A stretch of 64,000 nt of DNA, from the IMG/VR virus record IMGVR_UViG_3300028393_000019, positions 124,001 to 188,000 of that record; one strand, 5' to 3'. This document shows, piece after piece, positions 50,083-56,220 of this stretch. Position numbers and translations under genes: made by a program. The first letter of the stretch is position 1. Each line of letters opens with the position of its first letter. The DNA comes from a virus. The notes beneath the pieces are model-generated. The model was given only the letters and a program-made list of their open reading frames with translations, was not told the DNA's origin and searched no databases.

Positions 50083-50283
50083 TACAACGTGTGAAGATAC
50101 CAGTAACGAGGACTGGGCCCTGCACGTAAAACATGGGGCGAACGGGCGGCCTATCGGATGGAACTCCTCTTCTGGAGCTAAAAATGGTAGCGTATCGAAG
50201 CATTCTCGGGCCGATAGAGGCAAGTGGGTTCATCCATGTAGAATGCTTCGATACACACTTTCCAACACTACCTGAAATAGTGC
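50083..50283 (+). repeat. Gene-free stretch with perfect 15-bp inverted repeat
   Basis: GTATCGAAGCATTCT at 50192-50206 and its exact complement at 50240-50254, loop 33 bases. No open frame of note. Probably a structured RNA or processing signal just before the tRNA promoter. Confidence 0.6.
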
Positions 50284-50312
50284 TTGACATAGTCAACGGA
50301 GAGTGTTAAAAT
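50284..50312 (+). promoter_or_regulatory. Promoter TTGACA-17-TAAAAT for tRNA cluster
   Basis: The -10 ends 8 bases before tRNA-Tyr, so the transcript begins at or beside the tRNA 5' end. Confidence 0.75.
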
Positions 50313-50320
50313 TAAAATCT

Positions 50321-50409
50321 GGAAGTGTGCGCTGAATTGGTTGAAGGCAACGGACTGTAAATCCGCCACATAAGAAACATTGTTGGTTCGAATCCAACCA
50401 CTTCCACCA
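50321..50409 (+). tRNA. tRNA-Tyr (GTA)
   Basis: Class II with long variable arm; acceptor GGAAGTG/CACTTCC, anticodon GTA, CCA encoded. Confidence 0.93.
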
Positions 50410-50414
50410 AATTT

Positions 50415-50489
50415 GGTCCTGTCATATAGTGGTTATTATACCGGCCTGTCTAGTCGGATATCGGGGTTCGATTCCCCGCAGGATCGCCA
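50415..50489 (+). tRNA. tRNA-Asp (GTC)
   Basis: Acceptor GGTCCTG/CAGGATC, anticodon GTC, T-arm GGGGTTCGATTCCCC, CCA encoded. Confidence 0.93.
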
Positions 50490-50497
50490 AGTATATT

Positions 50498-50574
50498 CGG
50501 AGTGTAGCGCAGTCTGGTAGCGCACCTGGTTTGGGACCAGGGGGTCCAAGGTTCGAATCCTTGTACTCCGACCA
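50498..50574 (+). tRNA. tRNA-Pro (TGG)
   Basis: Acceptor CGGAGTG/TACTCCG, anticodon TGG, CCA encoded. Confidence 0.93.
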
Positions 50575-50581
50575 ATTTTAT

Positions 50582-50656
50582 GCACGGTTCGTCTATCGGT
50601 TAGGACACTGGCCTTTCACGTCAGTAAGACGGGTTCGATTCCCGTACCGTGTACCA
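50582..50656 (+). tRNA. tRNA-Glu (TTC)
   Basis: Acceptor GCACGGT/ACCGTGT, anticodon TTC, CCA encoded. Confidence 0.92.
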
Positions 50657-50850
50657 AGAACGTTCCGCTTTGTTAGCGGATACTGTGACCCGCAGGATGG
50701 GAAGTGAGGTGACTCTCAAGGGTGGTTCTAGTCTTACCGAACTAGCGTTAGCAACACGATAGCGGTCCCTGTCGGGAAGCGGGTGGAGGGCATGCGTGAT
50801 GGACCTAGTCCTGATGTGCTATAATTACCGCCGAGGGATGTCAGAGCTTT
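50657..50850 (+). ncRNA. Gene-free structured stretch between tRNAs
   Basis: 194 bases without an open frame. Hairpins TCCGCT/AGCGGA near 50666, CTAGT/ACTAG near 50730, TCCC/GGGA near 50766, and a long-range ACCCGC/GCGGGT pair spanning about 100 bases. No known RNA recognised. Confidence 0.4.
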
Positions 50851-50925
50851 TCCTCTTGTAGTTAAATGGTATAACAGTCGGCTGATAACCGGCCATTACA
50901 AGTTCGATTCTTGTCGAGAGGACCA
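50851..50925 (+). tRNA. tRNA-Ile (GAT)
   Basis: Acceptor TCCTCTT/GAGAGGA, anticodon stem GTCGG..CCGGC with GAT, CCA encoded. Confidence 0.88.
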
Positions 50926-50953
50926 ATTTTTAACAAAGAACAAAGGAAATGTT

Positions 50954-51331
50954 ATGTCATATAGTGACTGGAATAACTCTGCTAAAATAGCAGACATGGT
51001 AGGTAAAACTTTTACAAGTGTAAAAGCAGATGGCAACGAGTTGGTGTTTGAAAACAGCGTGGATCGTTATGTGTTCTTTCATGCACAAGATTGTTGCGAA
51101 CATGTGCGCATTGAAGACATCGCGGGCGACTTGAGCGACCTAGAAGGTGAACCTTTAGTAATAGCAGACGAAGTTGAAGGTGAAAGCCCAGCTGACTTTG
51201 AAGCATACGAAAGTTACACTTGGACATTTTACAAGTTCGCTACTCGCAAGGGCTATGTGGACGTGAGATGGCTAGGAGAAAGCAACGGGTACTACAGCGA
51301 AAGCGTAAACCTAGGATACGAAACAGTTTAA
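50954..51331 (+). CDS. Phage protein of a small conserved family (DUF7448-like)
   Basis: 125 residues. VGKTFTSVKADGNELVFEN, YVFFHAQDCCEHVRIEDI and TWTFYKFATRKGYVDVRWLGESNGYYSE form a pattern I know from many phage proteins of unknown role. The paired Cys and acids could hold a metal. It sits within the tRNA cluster with an AAAGGA site. Confidence 0.65.
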   Translation: MSYSDWNNSAKIADMVGKTFTSVKADGNELVFENSVDRYVFFHAQDCCEHVRIEDIAGDLSDLEGEPLVIADEVEGESPADFEAYESYTWTFYKFATRKGYVDVRWLGESNGYYSESVNLGYETV

Positions 51332-51381
51332 TTTTATAAAAGGAGATCTGTCATGACCAGTGACAAGAGTGATAAGATGAT

Positions 51382-51456
51382 GGGGGTATAACTTAACGGC
51401 TAAAGTAGCGGGCTTTTAACCCGTAAATCAGAGTTCGATTCTCTGTGCCCCTACCA
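51382..51456 (+). tRNA. tRNA-Lys (TTT)
   Basis: Anticodon stem GCGGG..CCCGT with TTT, T-arm CAGAGTTCGATTCTCTG, CCA encoded; acceptor begins with a G-T pair. Confidence 0.9.
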
Positions 51457-51467
51457 TATAAAAACAT

Positions 51468-51540
51468 ACTGGATCTTCTAGTGGACTAAGACGCTGGCAA
51501 ATAGGTCGGTGAACGTGGTGTTCAAATCCCACTCTAGTGT
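51468..51540 (+). tRNA. Degenerate tRNA-like element
   Basis: Acceptor ACTGGA/TCTAGT, D-arm TCTT..AAGA and a T-arm GTGG..TTCAAAT..CCAC are present, but the anticodon arm (CGCTG..CGGTG) would have a 10-base loop and no CCA is encoded. Either a decayed tRNA or an unusual tRNA-like RNA. Confidence 0.45.
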
Positions 51541-51571
51541 GTTTCTATATGGTATTACTTGTAGATAAATC

Positions 51572-51602
51572 GAGATTGTTTTTTAATCTCTTTAATCTTT
51601 TT
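51572..51602 (+). terminator. Possible terminator
   Basis: GAGATT/AATCTC around a T-rich loop, then TTTAATCTTTTT. Confidence 0.45.
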
Positions 51603-51631
51603 CCTATACTTGAAACGGATGTATAAAGATT

Positions 51632-52435
51632 TTAAAAATGCAAACATTTAATCTTCTCAGCTAGATCTTTGGCTATTAGATCGTGTCCGGATTGCGTAAA
51701 ATGCCATTGGGGCAAGTAGTCAGCATTTGTTATTTCTTCCAAAGATTTAGCAGTTAGTTTAAAGTCATAAAACTCTTTTAACAACTGCTGTTGGATATCA
51801 TTTAACAAGATTGGATCTTTTTCATTCACTATTAGATCGACCTCTTGCCCTTTTAGGTGCGGTTCTTCCAAAGGTTGATTTAACTTAGTAGGCGAGATAC
51901 GTAACAGATAACAGGGTATATTTTTAGAACGAAGTAGTCTTACAGCATATAGCACAGACACATAGTCTTCAACCATCGTAAGCGATTCGTTAAAAAATTC
52001 AAGAAAGAATTCTTGCATGATATTGTTTTGTCTACTATTTAAAAAATGAGTCGGCCAGTTTGGTTGTAGAACTGCACTGTTTACTAGGTTATTTGAATAA
52101 TTCACTAGTAGTCGATTATGAGTAGTCATTTGAATCACTGCTACAGTATCATCGTAGTGGTTTTCAGGAAATTTTAAAATAGCTCGCATAGCTATTTCTT
52201 TATTGGAAATACCTCGTAGGGCAATATTTTCAATCTCTGCATTGAGTAGATTGCCTACCAATGATGGGTAACAATATTGTTTATTATATTCGTTTATTTG
52301 TTCATCGGATGCAGACCTAGTAGCTTTACCAGCTTGAAACACATTCATAGCGGTGTATTGGGGGACGAATTTTTCTTCCCATAGCTCTGTACCAGCGGTA
52401 ATACTGCATCCTGCGAAAACGATTTTTTTAATCAT
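51632..52435 (-). CDS. SGNH/GDSL-like hydrolase family protein
   Basis: 267 residues. FAGCSITAG near the start is a block I variant (Ser in G-x-S), NIALRGISNKEI supplies the block II Gly, VIQMTTHNRL lies where block III has its Asn, and PQWHFTQSGHDLIA near the end gives a His as in block V. The family removes acyl or acetyl groups from lipids and glycans. Phage versions are often called GDSL-like without known substrate. A reverse ATAAATA box sits 7 bases before the ATG. Confidence 0.65.
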   Translation of the reverse strand: MIKKIVFAGCSITAGTELWEEKFVPQYTAMNVFQAGKATRSASDEQINEYNKQYCYPSLVGNLLNAEIENIALRGISNKEIAMRAILKFPENHYDDTVAVIQMTTHNRLLVNYSNNLVNSAVLQPNWPTHFLNSRQNNIMQEFFLEFFNESLTMVEDYVSVLYAVRLLRSKNIPCYLLRISPTKLNQPLEEPHLKGQEVDLIVNEKDPILLNDIQQQLLKEFYDFKLTAKSLEEITNADYLPQWHFTQSGHDLIAKDLAEKIKCLHF

Positions 52436-52442
52436 AGTAAAA

Positions 52443-52449
52443 TATTTAT
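52443..52449 (-). promoter_or_regulatory. ATAAATA late-type box 7 bases before reverse ATG 52435
   Basis: Reverse strand AATAAATA-TTTTACT-ATG. Confidence 0.45.
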
Positions 52450-52462
52450 TATAATTTTTTAC

Positions 52463-52538
52463 AGTAGAGTAGCATAGCGGCTAATGCACCACCTTCATAC
52501 GGTGTTTATCGTGGGTTCGAGTCCCACCTCTACTACCA
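52463..52538 (+). tRNA. tRNA-Met or Ile2 (CAT)
   Basis: Acceptor AGTAGAG/CTCTACT, D-stem GCAT/ATGC, loop TTCATAC with CAT, CCA encoded. CAT could be elongator Met or lysidine-modified Ile. Confidence 0.85.
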
Positions 52539-52542
52539 AATT

Positions 52543-52618
52543 GGAAGTTTAGCTCAGCTGGTAGAGCGTCTGCCTTACACGCAGAATGTCGGCGGTTCGA
52601 TCCCGTCAACTTCCACCA
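52543..52618 (+). tRNA. tRNA-Val (TAC)
   Basis: Acceptor GGAAGTT/AACTTCC, anticodon TAC, CCA encoded. Confidence 0.93.
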
Positions 52619-52624
52619 AACTGT

Positions 52625-52698
52625 TGGGGGTTAGTTAAATGGTATAACCGCGGATTTTGATTCCGCTATTAAAGGTTCGATTCCTTTACCCTCTGCCA
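52625..52698 (+). tRNA. tRNA-Gln (TTG)
   Basis: Anticodon stem GCGGA..TCCGC with TTG; acceptor TGGGGGT/ACCCTCT has a weak first pair, usual for Gln; CCA encoded. Confidence 0.88.
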
Positions 52699-52704
52699 AT
52701 CAAT

Positions 52705-52780
52705 GGTGTCTTTAGTGTAGTGGCCTGCACCCTGCTCTGTGAAAGCGGTAGTACCGGATCGATACCGGTAAGGCACCCCA
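52705..52780 (+). tRNA. tRNA-His (GTG)
   Basis: Extra G(-1) opposite C73, as His requires; anticodon GTG; CCA encoded. Confidence 0.92.
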
Positions 52781-52785
52781 AACAT

Positions 52786-52861
52786 GCTACTTTAGCTGAT
52801 GTGGTCATAGCGGCGGTCTGAAGAACCGTTGAACCAGGTTCGATTCCTGGAGGTAGCACCA
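52786..52861 (+). tRNA. tRNA-Phe (GAA)
   Basis: Acceptor GCTACTT/AGGTAGC, anticodon stem GCGGT..ACCGT with GAA, CCA encoded. Confidence 0.9.
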
Positions 52862-53375
52862 AGTTTTGTAAGTGTTAGCAAGAGAAAGTCACGCTGTCTA
52901 GGTTTCTTCGAAGGACCGAAACAGTAGAAGGTGATGGGTTCGACACCCACTAGGTCCATTGAGGCGACTAAACTGGACAAGTATTCCAAGTAACTTATCC
53001 TGACCCTGCCGGCTCAATTACAAGGGAAAATGGTTGCGATGAGAGGGACGCAACAACTTACAAATTCAACAGACCCCCGCTTTGTCAGGTTGTGCGGTAA
53101 ACAATCTGACACTTACTAAGTAATTGTATTAGTAAAAGATTTAAGGTGTGATAGTGTTTCGCAAGAACTTTGAGGATGCCGGAAGCGTTCAAAGAGGATA
53201 GTTATAGACTATAACACTGATTGGCAGATAGAGTTGGGTATTGTTTTCAGCATTGACCCAACAGTCGATCACGCATTCCATGTTAGGCGAGACCAAAAGA
53301 GCAGATCTGAAAAGTCTGGGTCGCCACTGCTAACGCAAAACCAAAACTCTGTGAATCTTTTACTAATATCTTTAT
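52862..53375 (+). ncRNA. Structured gene-free region with tandem perfect hairpins
   Basis: 514 bases without a credible gene. From 53033 to 53325 there are seven successive perfect helices: GTTGCG/CGCAAC, TGTCAG+TTGT/ACAA+CTGACA, TTACTAA/TTAGTAA, CTTTGA/TCAAAG, GTTATAG/CTATAAC, GTTGGGT/ACCCAAC, GGCGA/TCGCC. A T-arm-like GGGTTCGACACCC lies at about 52937 without a full tRNA around it. Looks like a large folded RNA in the tRNA operon; not a family I can name. Confidence 0.6.
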
Positions 53376-53451
53376 GCGGGCGTAGCTCAGTTGGTAGAGC
53401 ATTACCTTGCCAAGGTAAATGTCGAGAGTTCGAACCTCTTCGCCCGCTCCA
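53376..53451 (+). tRNA. tRNA-Gly (GCC)
   Basis: Acceptor GCGGGCG/CGCCCGC, anticodon GCC, CCA encoded. Confidence 0.94.
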
Positions 53452-53515
53452 AATTATGGCTCCTAGACTTGTTCACATAGTGTCCCCTGGGAGTTTTTCT
53501 TTTATGCCCGGGTGG

Positions 53516-53595
53516 CGAAATTGGTAGACGCACTTCTCTCAAAAGGAAGAAGGAAAAACACCTAGTTGTGAGTTCGAATCTCATCCCGGGCACCA
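53516..53595 (+). tRNA. tRNA-Leu (CAA)
   Basis: Acceptor GCCCGGG/CCCGGGC, anticodon stem CTTCT..GGAAG with CAA, short class II variable arm, CCA encoded. Confidence 0.9.
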
Positions 53596-53597
53596 AT

Positions 53598-53689
53598 GCC
53601 AGCGAGACTTGACAGTCAGAGAGGTTTTATAAACCTTTTAGCGCCAGATTAGCGTTCTTGAGAGGGTTTGATTCCCTCCGCTGGTACCA
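53598..53689 (+). tRNA. Atypical class II tRNA with TAT anticodon
   Basis: Acceptor GCCAGCG/CGCTGGT, anticodon arm GAGGT..ACCTT with TAT, long variable arm (AGCGC/GCGTT), T-loop TTTGATT, CCA encoded. The D-loop lacks the usual GG. UAU would read AUA (Ile), but Ile tRNAs never have a long variable arm, so identity is open. Confidence 0.6.
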
Positions 53690-53690
53690 C

Positions 53691-53764
53691 GCTCTTATAA
53701 TTTAATGGTAGAATGCCTCCTTGGTATGGAGGCAATGATGGTTCGATTCCCTCTAAGAGCACCA
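53691..53764 (+). tRNA. tRNA-Thr (GGT)
   Basis: Acceptor GCTCTTA/TAAGAGC, anticodon stem CCTCC..GGAGG with GGT, CCA encoded. Confidence 0.92.
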
Positions 53765-53769
53765 AACAC

Positions 53770-53844
53770 CTGGCTATAGTACAATGGATAGTACAATGAG
53801 CTTCTACCTCATGAATGTGGGTTCGATTCCTGCTAGCCGGACCA
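53770..53844 (+). tRNA. tRNA-Arg (TCT)
   Basis: Acceptor CTGGCTA/TAGCCGG, anticodon stem ATGAG..CTCAT with TCT, CCA encoded. Confidence 0.9.
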
Positions 53845-53852
53845 ATCAATAT

Positions 53853-53927
53853 CGGCCATTGGTGAAATGGATATCATCTCTGTCTTCGAAACAGAGGGTG
53901 TGGGTTCGATTCCTGCATGGCCGGCCA
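53853..53927 (+). tRNA. tRNA-Arg (TCG)
   Basis: Acceptor CGGCCAT/ATGGCCG, anticodon stem TCTGT..ACAGA with TCG, CCA encoded. Confidence 0.9.
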
Positions 53928-53956
53928 CGATAAGTCAAATATATTTCACAAAGATG

Positions 53957-53985
53957 TTGACACACAGCATCAGATGTTGTATAAT
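53957..53985 (+). promoter_or_regulatory. Consensus promoter TTGACA-17-TATAAT inside tRNA cluster
   Basis: Both hexamers exact; reads into tRNA-Leu (TAG) and later tRNAs. Confidence 0.87.
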
Positions 53986-54038
53986 AGTTGTATACTAGGC
54001 AACTGGTACAATAGTTCTTTAAAAAATTAAAAGCAAAT

Positions 54039-54121
54039 GCCCCGATGGTGGAATTGGTAGACACGCTGGTCTTAGAAGCCAGTGCGCAAGCGTCCGAGTT
54101 CGAGTCTCGGTTGGGGCACCA
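54039..54121 (+). tRNA. tRNA-Leu (TAG)
   Basis: Acceptor GCCCCGA/TTGGGGC, anticodon TAG, class II variable arm, CCA encoded. Confidence 0.92.
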
Positions 54122-54311
54122 TATAAATGCTTTCTGAGTAGCTACAGTGGAACACCGAAATACCGGTCAATGTCGACCATGTACCGGGACCGGCCATGAA
54201 GAGTGGGGCTACCGTGGATTCAAGCGCCACAGAGAGCACCTATATGATCGAGTCTTGGACACGCAGACTTTAAAACGAGGTGGAAGTAGGTGGAAGCCCT
54301 ACACCTAATAT
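54122..54311 (+). ncRNA. Gene-free structured stretch between tRNAs
   Basis: 190 bases, no open frame. Helices GTAGC/GCTAC enclosing CCGGTC/GACCGG, then GTGG/CCAC, then AGGT..GTAGG/CCTAC..ACCT near 54274-54309. No known RNA recognised. Confidence 0.4.
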
Positions 54312-54385
54312 CGCGGGATAGAGTAACGGTAATTCAGAAGTCTCATAAGCTTCAGATCTTGGTTCGATTCCAGGTCCCGCTACCA
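54312..54385 (+). tRNA. tRNA-Met (CAT), position 1-72 unpaired
   Basis: CGCGGGA/TCCCGCT leaves C1 opposite T72, like an initiator tRNA, but the anticodon stem GAAGT..GCTTC lacks the initiator GGG/CCC. CCA encoded. Confidence 0.85.
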
Positions 54386-54391
54386 AATAGA

Positions 54392-54481
54392 GGAAATGTG
54401 GCAGAGTCCGGTTTATTGCAACAGTCTTGAAAACTGTCGAGTCGAAAGGCTCCGTGAGTTCGAATCTCACCGTTTCCGCCA
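54392..54481 (+). tRNA. tRNA-Ser (TGA)
   Basis: Acceptor GGAAATG/CGTTTCC, anticodon TGA, long variable arm, discriminator G, CCA encoded. Confidence 0.92.
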
Positions 54482-54487
54482 AGTTGA

Positions 54488-54561
54488 GTCTCATTAGTAT
54501 AATGGCAGTATAGCGGTCTCCAAAACCGTTGGTCGGGGTTCGAGTCCCTGGTGGGACGCCA
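54488..54561 (+). tRNA. tRNA-Trp (CCA)
   Basis: Acceptor GTCTCAT/GTGGGAC, anticodon stem GCGGT..ACCGT with CCA, discriminator G, CCA end encoded. Confidence 0.9.
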
Positions 54562-54571
54562 AATGTCAATT

Positions 54572-54655
54572 GCGAGAGTGGAGAAATGGTATACTCAAGA
54601 GACTTAAAATCTCTCGTCGAAAGGCATGCGGGTTCGAGTCCCGCTTCTCGCACCA
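54572..54655 (+). tRNA. tRNA-Leu (TAA)
   Basis: Acceptor GCGAGAG/TTCTCGC, anticodon TAA, class II variable arm, CCA encoded. Confidence 0.92.
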
Positions 54656-54674
54656 TTCATAAAGGAGATGTAGT

Positions 54675-54818
54675 ATGTCAAAAAGAGAAGATGTTCTAAA
54701 CAAGGCATACGGCAACGTGCCTCGTGAAATTGGATTTAGCATAGTATGGGATTTCCTGCCAACTTGGCGCGGTGTGCGATACTACTGGCATAAATTAATA
54801 CGTAAGATAACAAGATAA
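54675..54818 (+). CDS. Small protein inside tRNA cluster (47 aa)
   Basis: AAAGGAG upstream of ATG 54675. MSKREDVLNKAYGNVPRE, then an amphipathic FSIVWDFLPTWRGVRYYWHK segment and a basic end. May be membrane-attached. Unknown. Confidence 0.55.
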   Translation: MSKREDVLNKAYGNVPREIGFSIVWDFLPTWRGVRYYWHKLIRKITR

Positions 54819-54824
54819 GCAAAA

Positions 54825-54912
54825 GGATAGTTGGCCGAGTGGTTAAGGCAACGGTTTGCTAAACCGTCGTTCCGAAAGGGGCGCATAGGTTCGAATCCTA
54901 TACTATCCGCCA
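54825..54912 (+). tRNA. tRNA-Ser (GCT)
   Basis: Acceptor GGATAGT/ACTATCC, anticodon GCT, long variable arm, CCA encoded. Confidence 0.92.
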
Positions 54913-54959
54913 GTACATAGGAGATATACTCTCCGCCATTTTTTAAAAAGAGAAAAACT

Positions 54960-55181
54960 ATGATGAAACCAGGCAAGACGTTCAATTTGAACAAACAAAC
55001 CAAACGCTTTATGGCCACGTTTGTGAACGCAGAAGATCGTAATCATTTCAAACGCATGATGATCGATGCACAACTGTGCAGTGAAGTTGTTATCAAGAGT
55101 GCACCGCGTGACAAGAATGCACCGCGTGGTACTGCCAACTATCAAACTAACGATACAGGTACAGCAAGTACCGCAGTATAA
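54960..55181 (+). CDS. Small basic protein (73 aa)
   Basis: Starts MMKPGKTFNLNKQTKRFMAT; basic N-terminal half with FKRMMIDAQLCSE, disordered Thr/Asn-rich tail. It lies between tRNA-Ser and tRNA-Asn. No family recognised. Confidence 0.5.
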   Translation: MMKPGKTFNLNKQTKRFMATFVNAEDRNHFKRMMIDAQLCSEVVIKSAPRDKNAPRGTANYQTNDTGTASTAV

Positions 55182-55190
55182 AAGCATTAT

Positions 55191-55266
55191 TCCGCAGTAG
55201 CTCAGTCGGTAGAGTAGATGACTGTTAATCATTTGGTCGGTGGTTCGAGCCCACCCTGTGGAGCCA
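55191..55266 (+). tRNA. tRNA-Asn (GTT)
   Basis: Acceptor TCCGCAG/CTGTGGA, anticodon stem GATGA..TCATT with GTT, CCA encoded. Confidence 0.92.
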
Positions 55267-55271
55267 GGATT

Positions 55272-55347
55272 GGGGGATTAGCTCATTTGGGAGAGCACCT
55301 GCTTTGCAAGCAGGGGGTGGTCGGTTCGATCCCGACATCCTCCACCA
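55272..55347 (+). tRNA. tRNA-Ala (TGC)
   Basis: Acceptor GGGGGAT/ATCCTCC, anticodon stem CCTGC..GCAGG with TGC, CCA encoded. Confidence 0.94.
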
Positions 55348-55399
55348 AGATCACCATTACACACGGTGTACAATAGGATAAGTAGTGTGTAACAAATTT

Positions 55400-55475
55400 G
55401 CCGGTTTAGCTCATTTGGTAGAGCGCCGCTCTTGTAAGGCGGATGTGGTCAGTTCGATTCCGACAACCGGCACCA
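55400..55475 (+). tRNA. tRNA-Thr (TGT)
   Basis: Acceptor GCCGGTT/AACCGGC, anticodon stem CCGCT..GGCGG with TGT, CCA encoded. Confidence 0.93.
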
Positions 55476-55865
55476 AGTTTAAACATATTGAAATCTGTAA
55501 AAAGATCAGGTTTGGTATCCCAGTCACTATGATAGGCATAGCCCATATACTCAATACACCACAATATGTTTATTCGTTTCCCGGGACTACTGGCCGTAAC
55601 CCAAGTAGCGTAATTACAGTAACGATAACTGTACGGTGCATTGGATCTACCGCAAGGCCCGCTATATGGGCGACTTGAGAAATCACAAAGGCAGAGCACT
55701 AACTGTCTATATGGAAACATGCGGTACGGACACCAAGCCTAGTCTAGGGCATTCGGGAGAGTGTAACTAGACACTTTAATCAAACACACTTAGCCTAGCT
55801 ATAAGCTAGGTTGCAAGGACCACACACCATCTTAGAAAAAAGTGTTAAGTGTGTTTGATTAAAGT
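55476..55865 (+). ncRNA. Structured gene-free region ending in a 21-bp hairpin
   Basis: 390 bases without a credible gene. Long-range perfect helices AACATATTG/CAATATGTT (55482/55562), GCCCATATA/TATATGGGC (55541/55663), TACAGT/ACTGTA near 55616, then a perfect 21-bp inverted repeat (55772-55792 with 55846-55866) enclosing a 7-bp hairpin CCTAGCT/AGCTAGG (55794-55810). The 21-bp stem touches the first base of tRNA-Gly. A folded ncRNA or a small mobile-element-like hairpin. Confidence 0.6.
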
Positions 55866-55939
55866 GCGGGATTAGTTTAATGGTAAAACAGCAGATTTCC
55901 AATCTTCGGTCAAGAGTTCGATTCTCTTATCCCGCTCCA
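55866..55939 (+). tRNA. tRNA-Gly (TCC)
   Basis: Acceptor GCGGGAT/ATCCCGC, anticodon TCC, CCA encoded. Confidence 0.88.
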
Positions 55940-55959
55940 ATTTTTAAAAAGGAAAACAA

Positions 55960-56220
55960 ATGAAAGCAAGTCATATTTTGGTAGCCACACGTGAACAAGC
56001 TGATGCAATCTTGGCTGAAGCAACTGCATTGAATTTTGGATCACTTGCACAGCAGTACAGCTCATGCCCCAGTAAAGCACGTGGTGGCGACTTGGGCGAT
56101 TTCGGCCCAGGTCAAATGGTCAAGCCGTTTGAAGATGCTACTGTGGCAACAGCAGTTGGTGCTATTAGCCAGCCAGTGCAAACACAATTTGGTTTTCACT
56201 TGATCCATCGCACTGGATGA
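55960..56220 (+). CDS. Parvulin-type peptidyl-prolyl isomerase
   Basis: 86 residues, a bare parvulin domain: KASHILVATREQADAIL, LAQQYSSCPSKARGGDLGDFGPGQMVKPFE and TQFGFHLIHR. Catalytic His (SHI, FHLI), Cys and Met/Phe positions are present. Cytoplasmic (no signal). Could speed folding of proline-rich virion proteins. Overlaps the next gene by 4 bases. Confidence 0.93.
   Translation: MKASHILVATREQADAILAEATALNFGSLAQQYSSCPSKARGGDLGDFGPGQMVKPFEDATVATAVGAISQPVQTQFGFHLIHRTG

Noticed and set aside
52862-52960. Additional tRNA with T-arm GGGTTCGACACCC
   Set aside because: No matching 5' acceptor strand or anticodon arm within normal distance; treated as part of the structured RNA.
52862-53375. GOLLD or ROOL RNA call
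   Set aside because: Placement fits but no conserved sequence of either RNA can be recognised by eye; left as unknown structured RNA.
52792-54656. Reverse-strand open frames with repeated GFEP/GTRTPT-like phrases
   Set aside because: These are antisense readings of tRNA T-arms, a known artefact; the forward strand holds the tRNAs.
55772-55866. Insertion sequence or attachment site for the 21-bp repeat
   Set aside because: No transposase or integrase is in the window and there are no flanking direct repeats that I can see.
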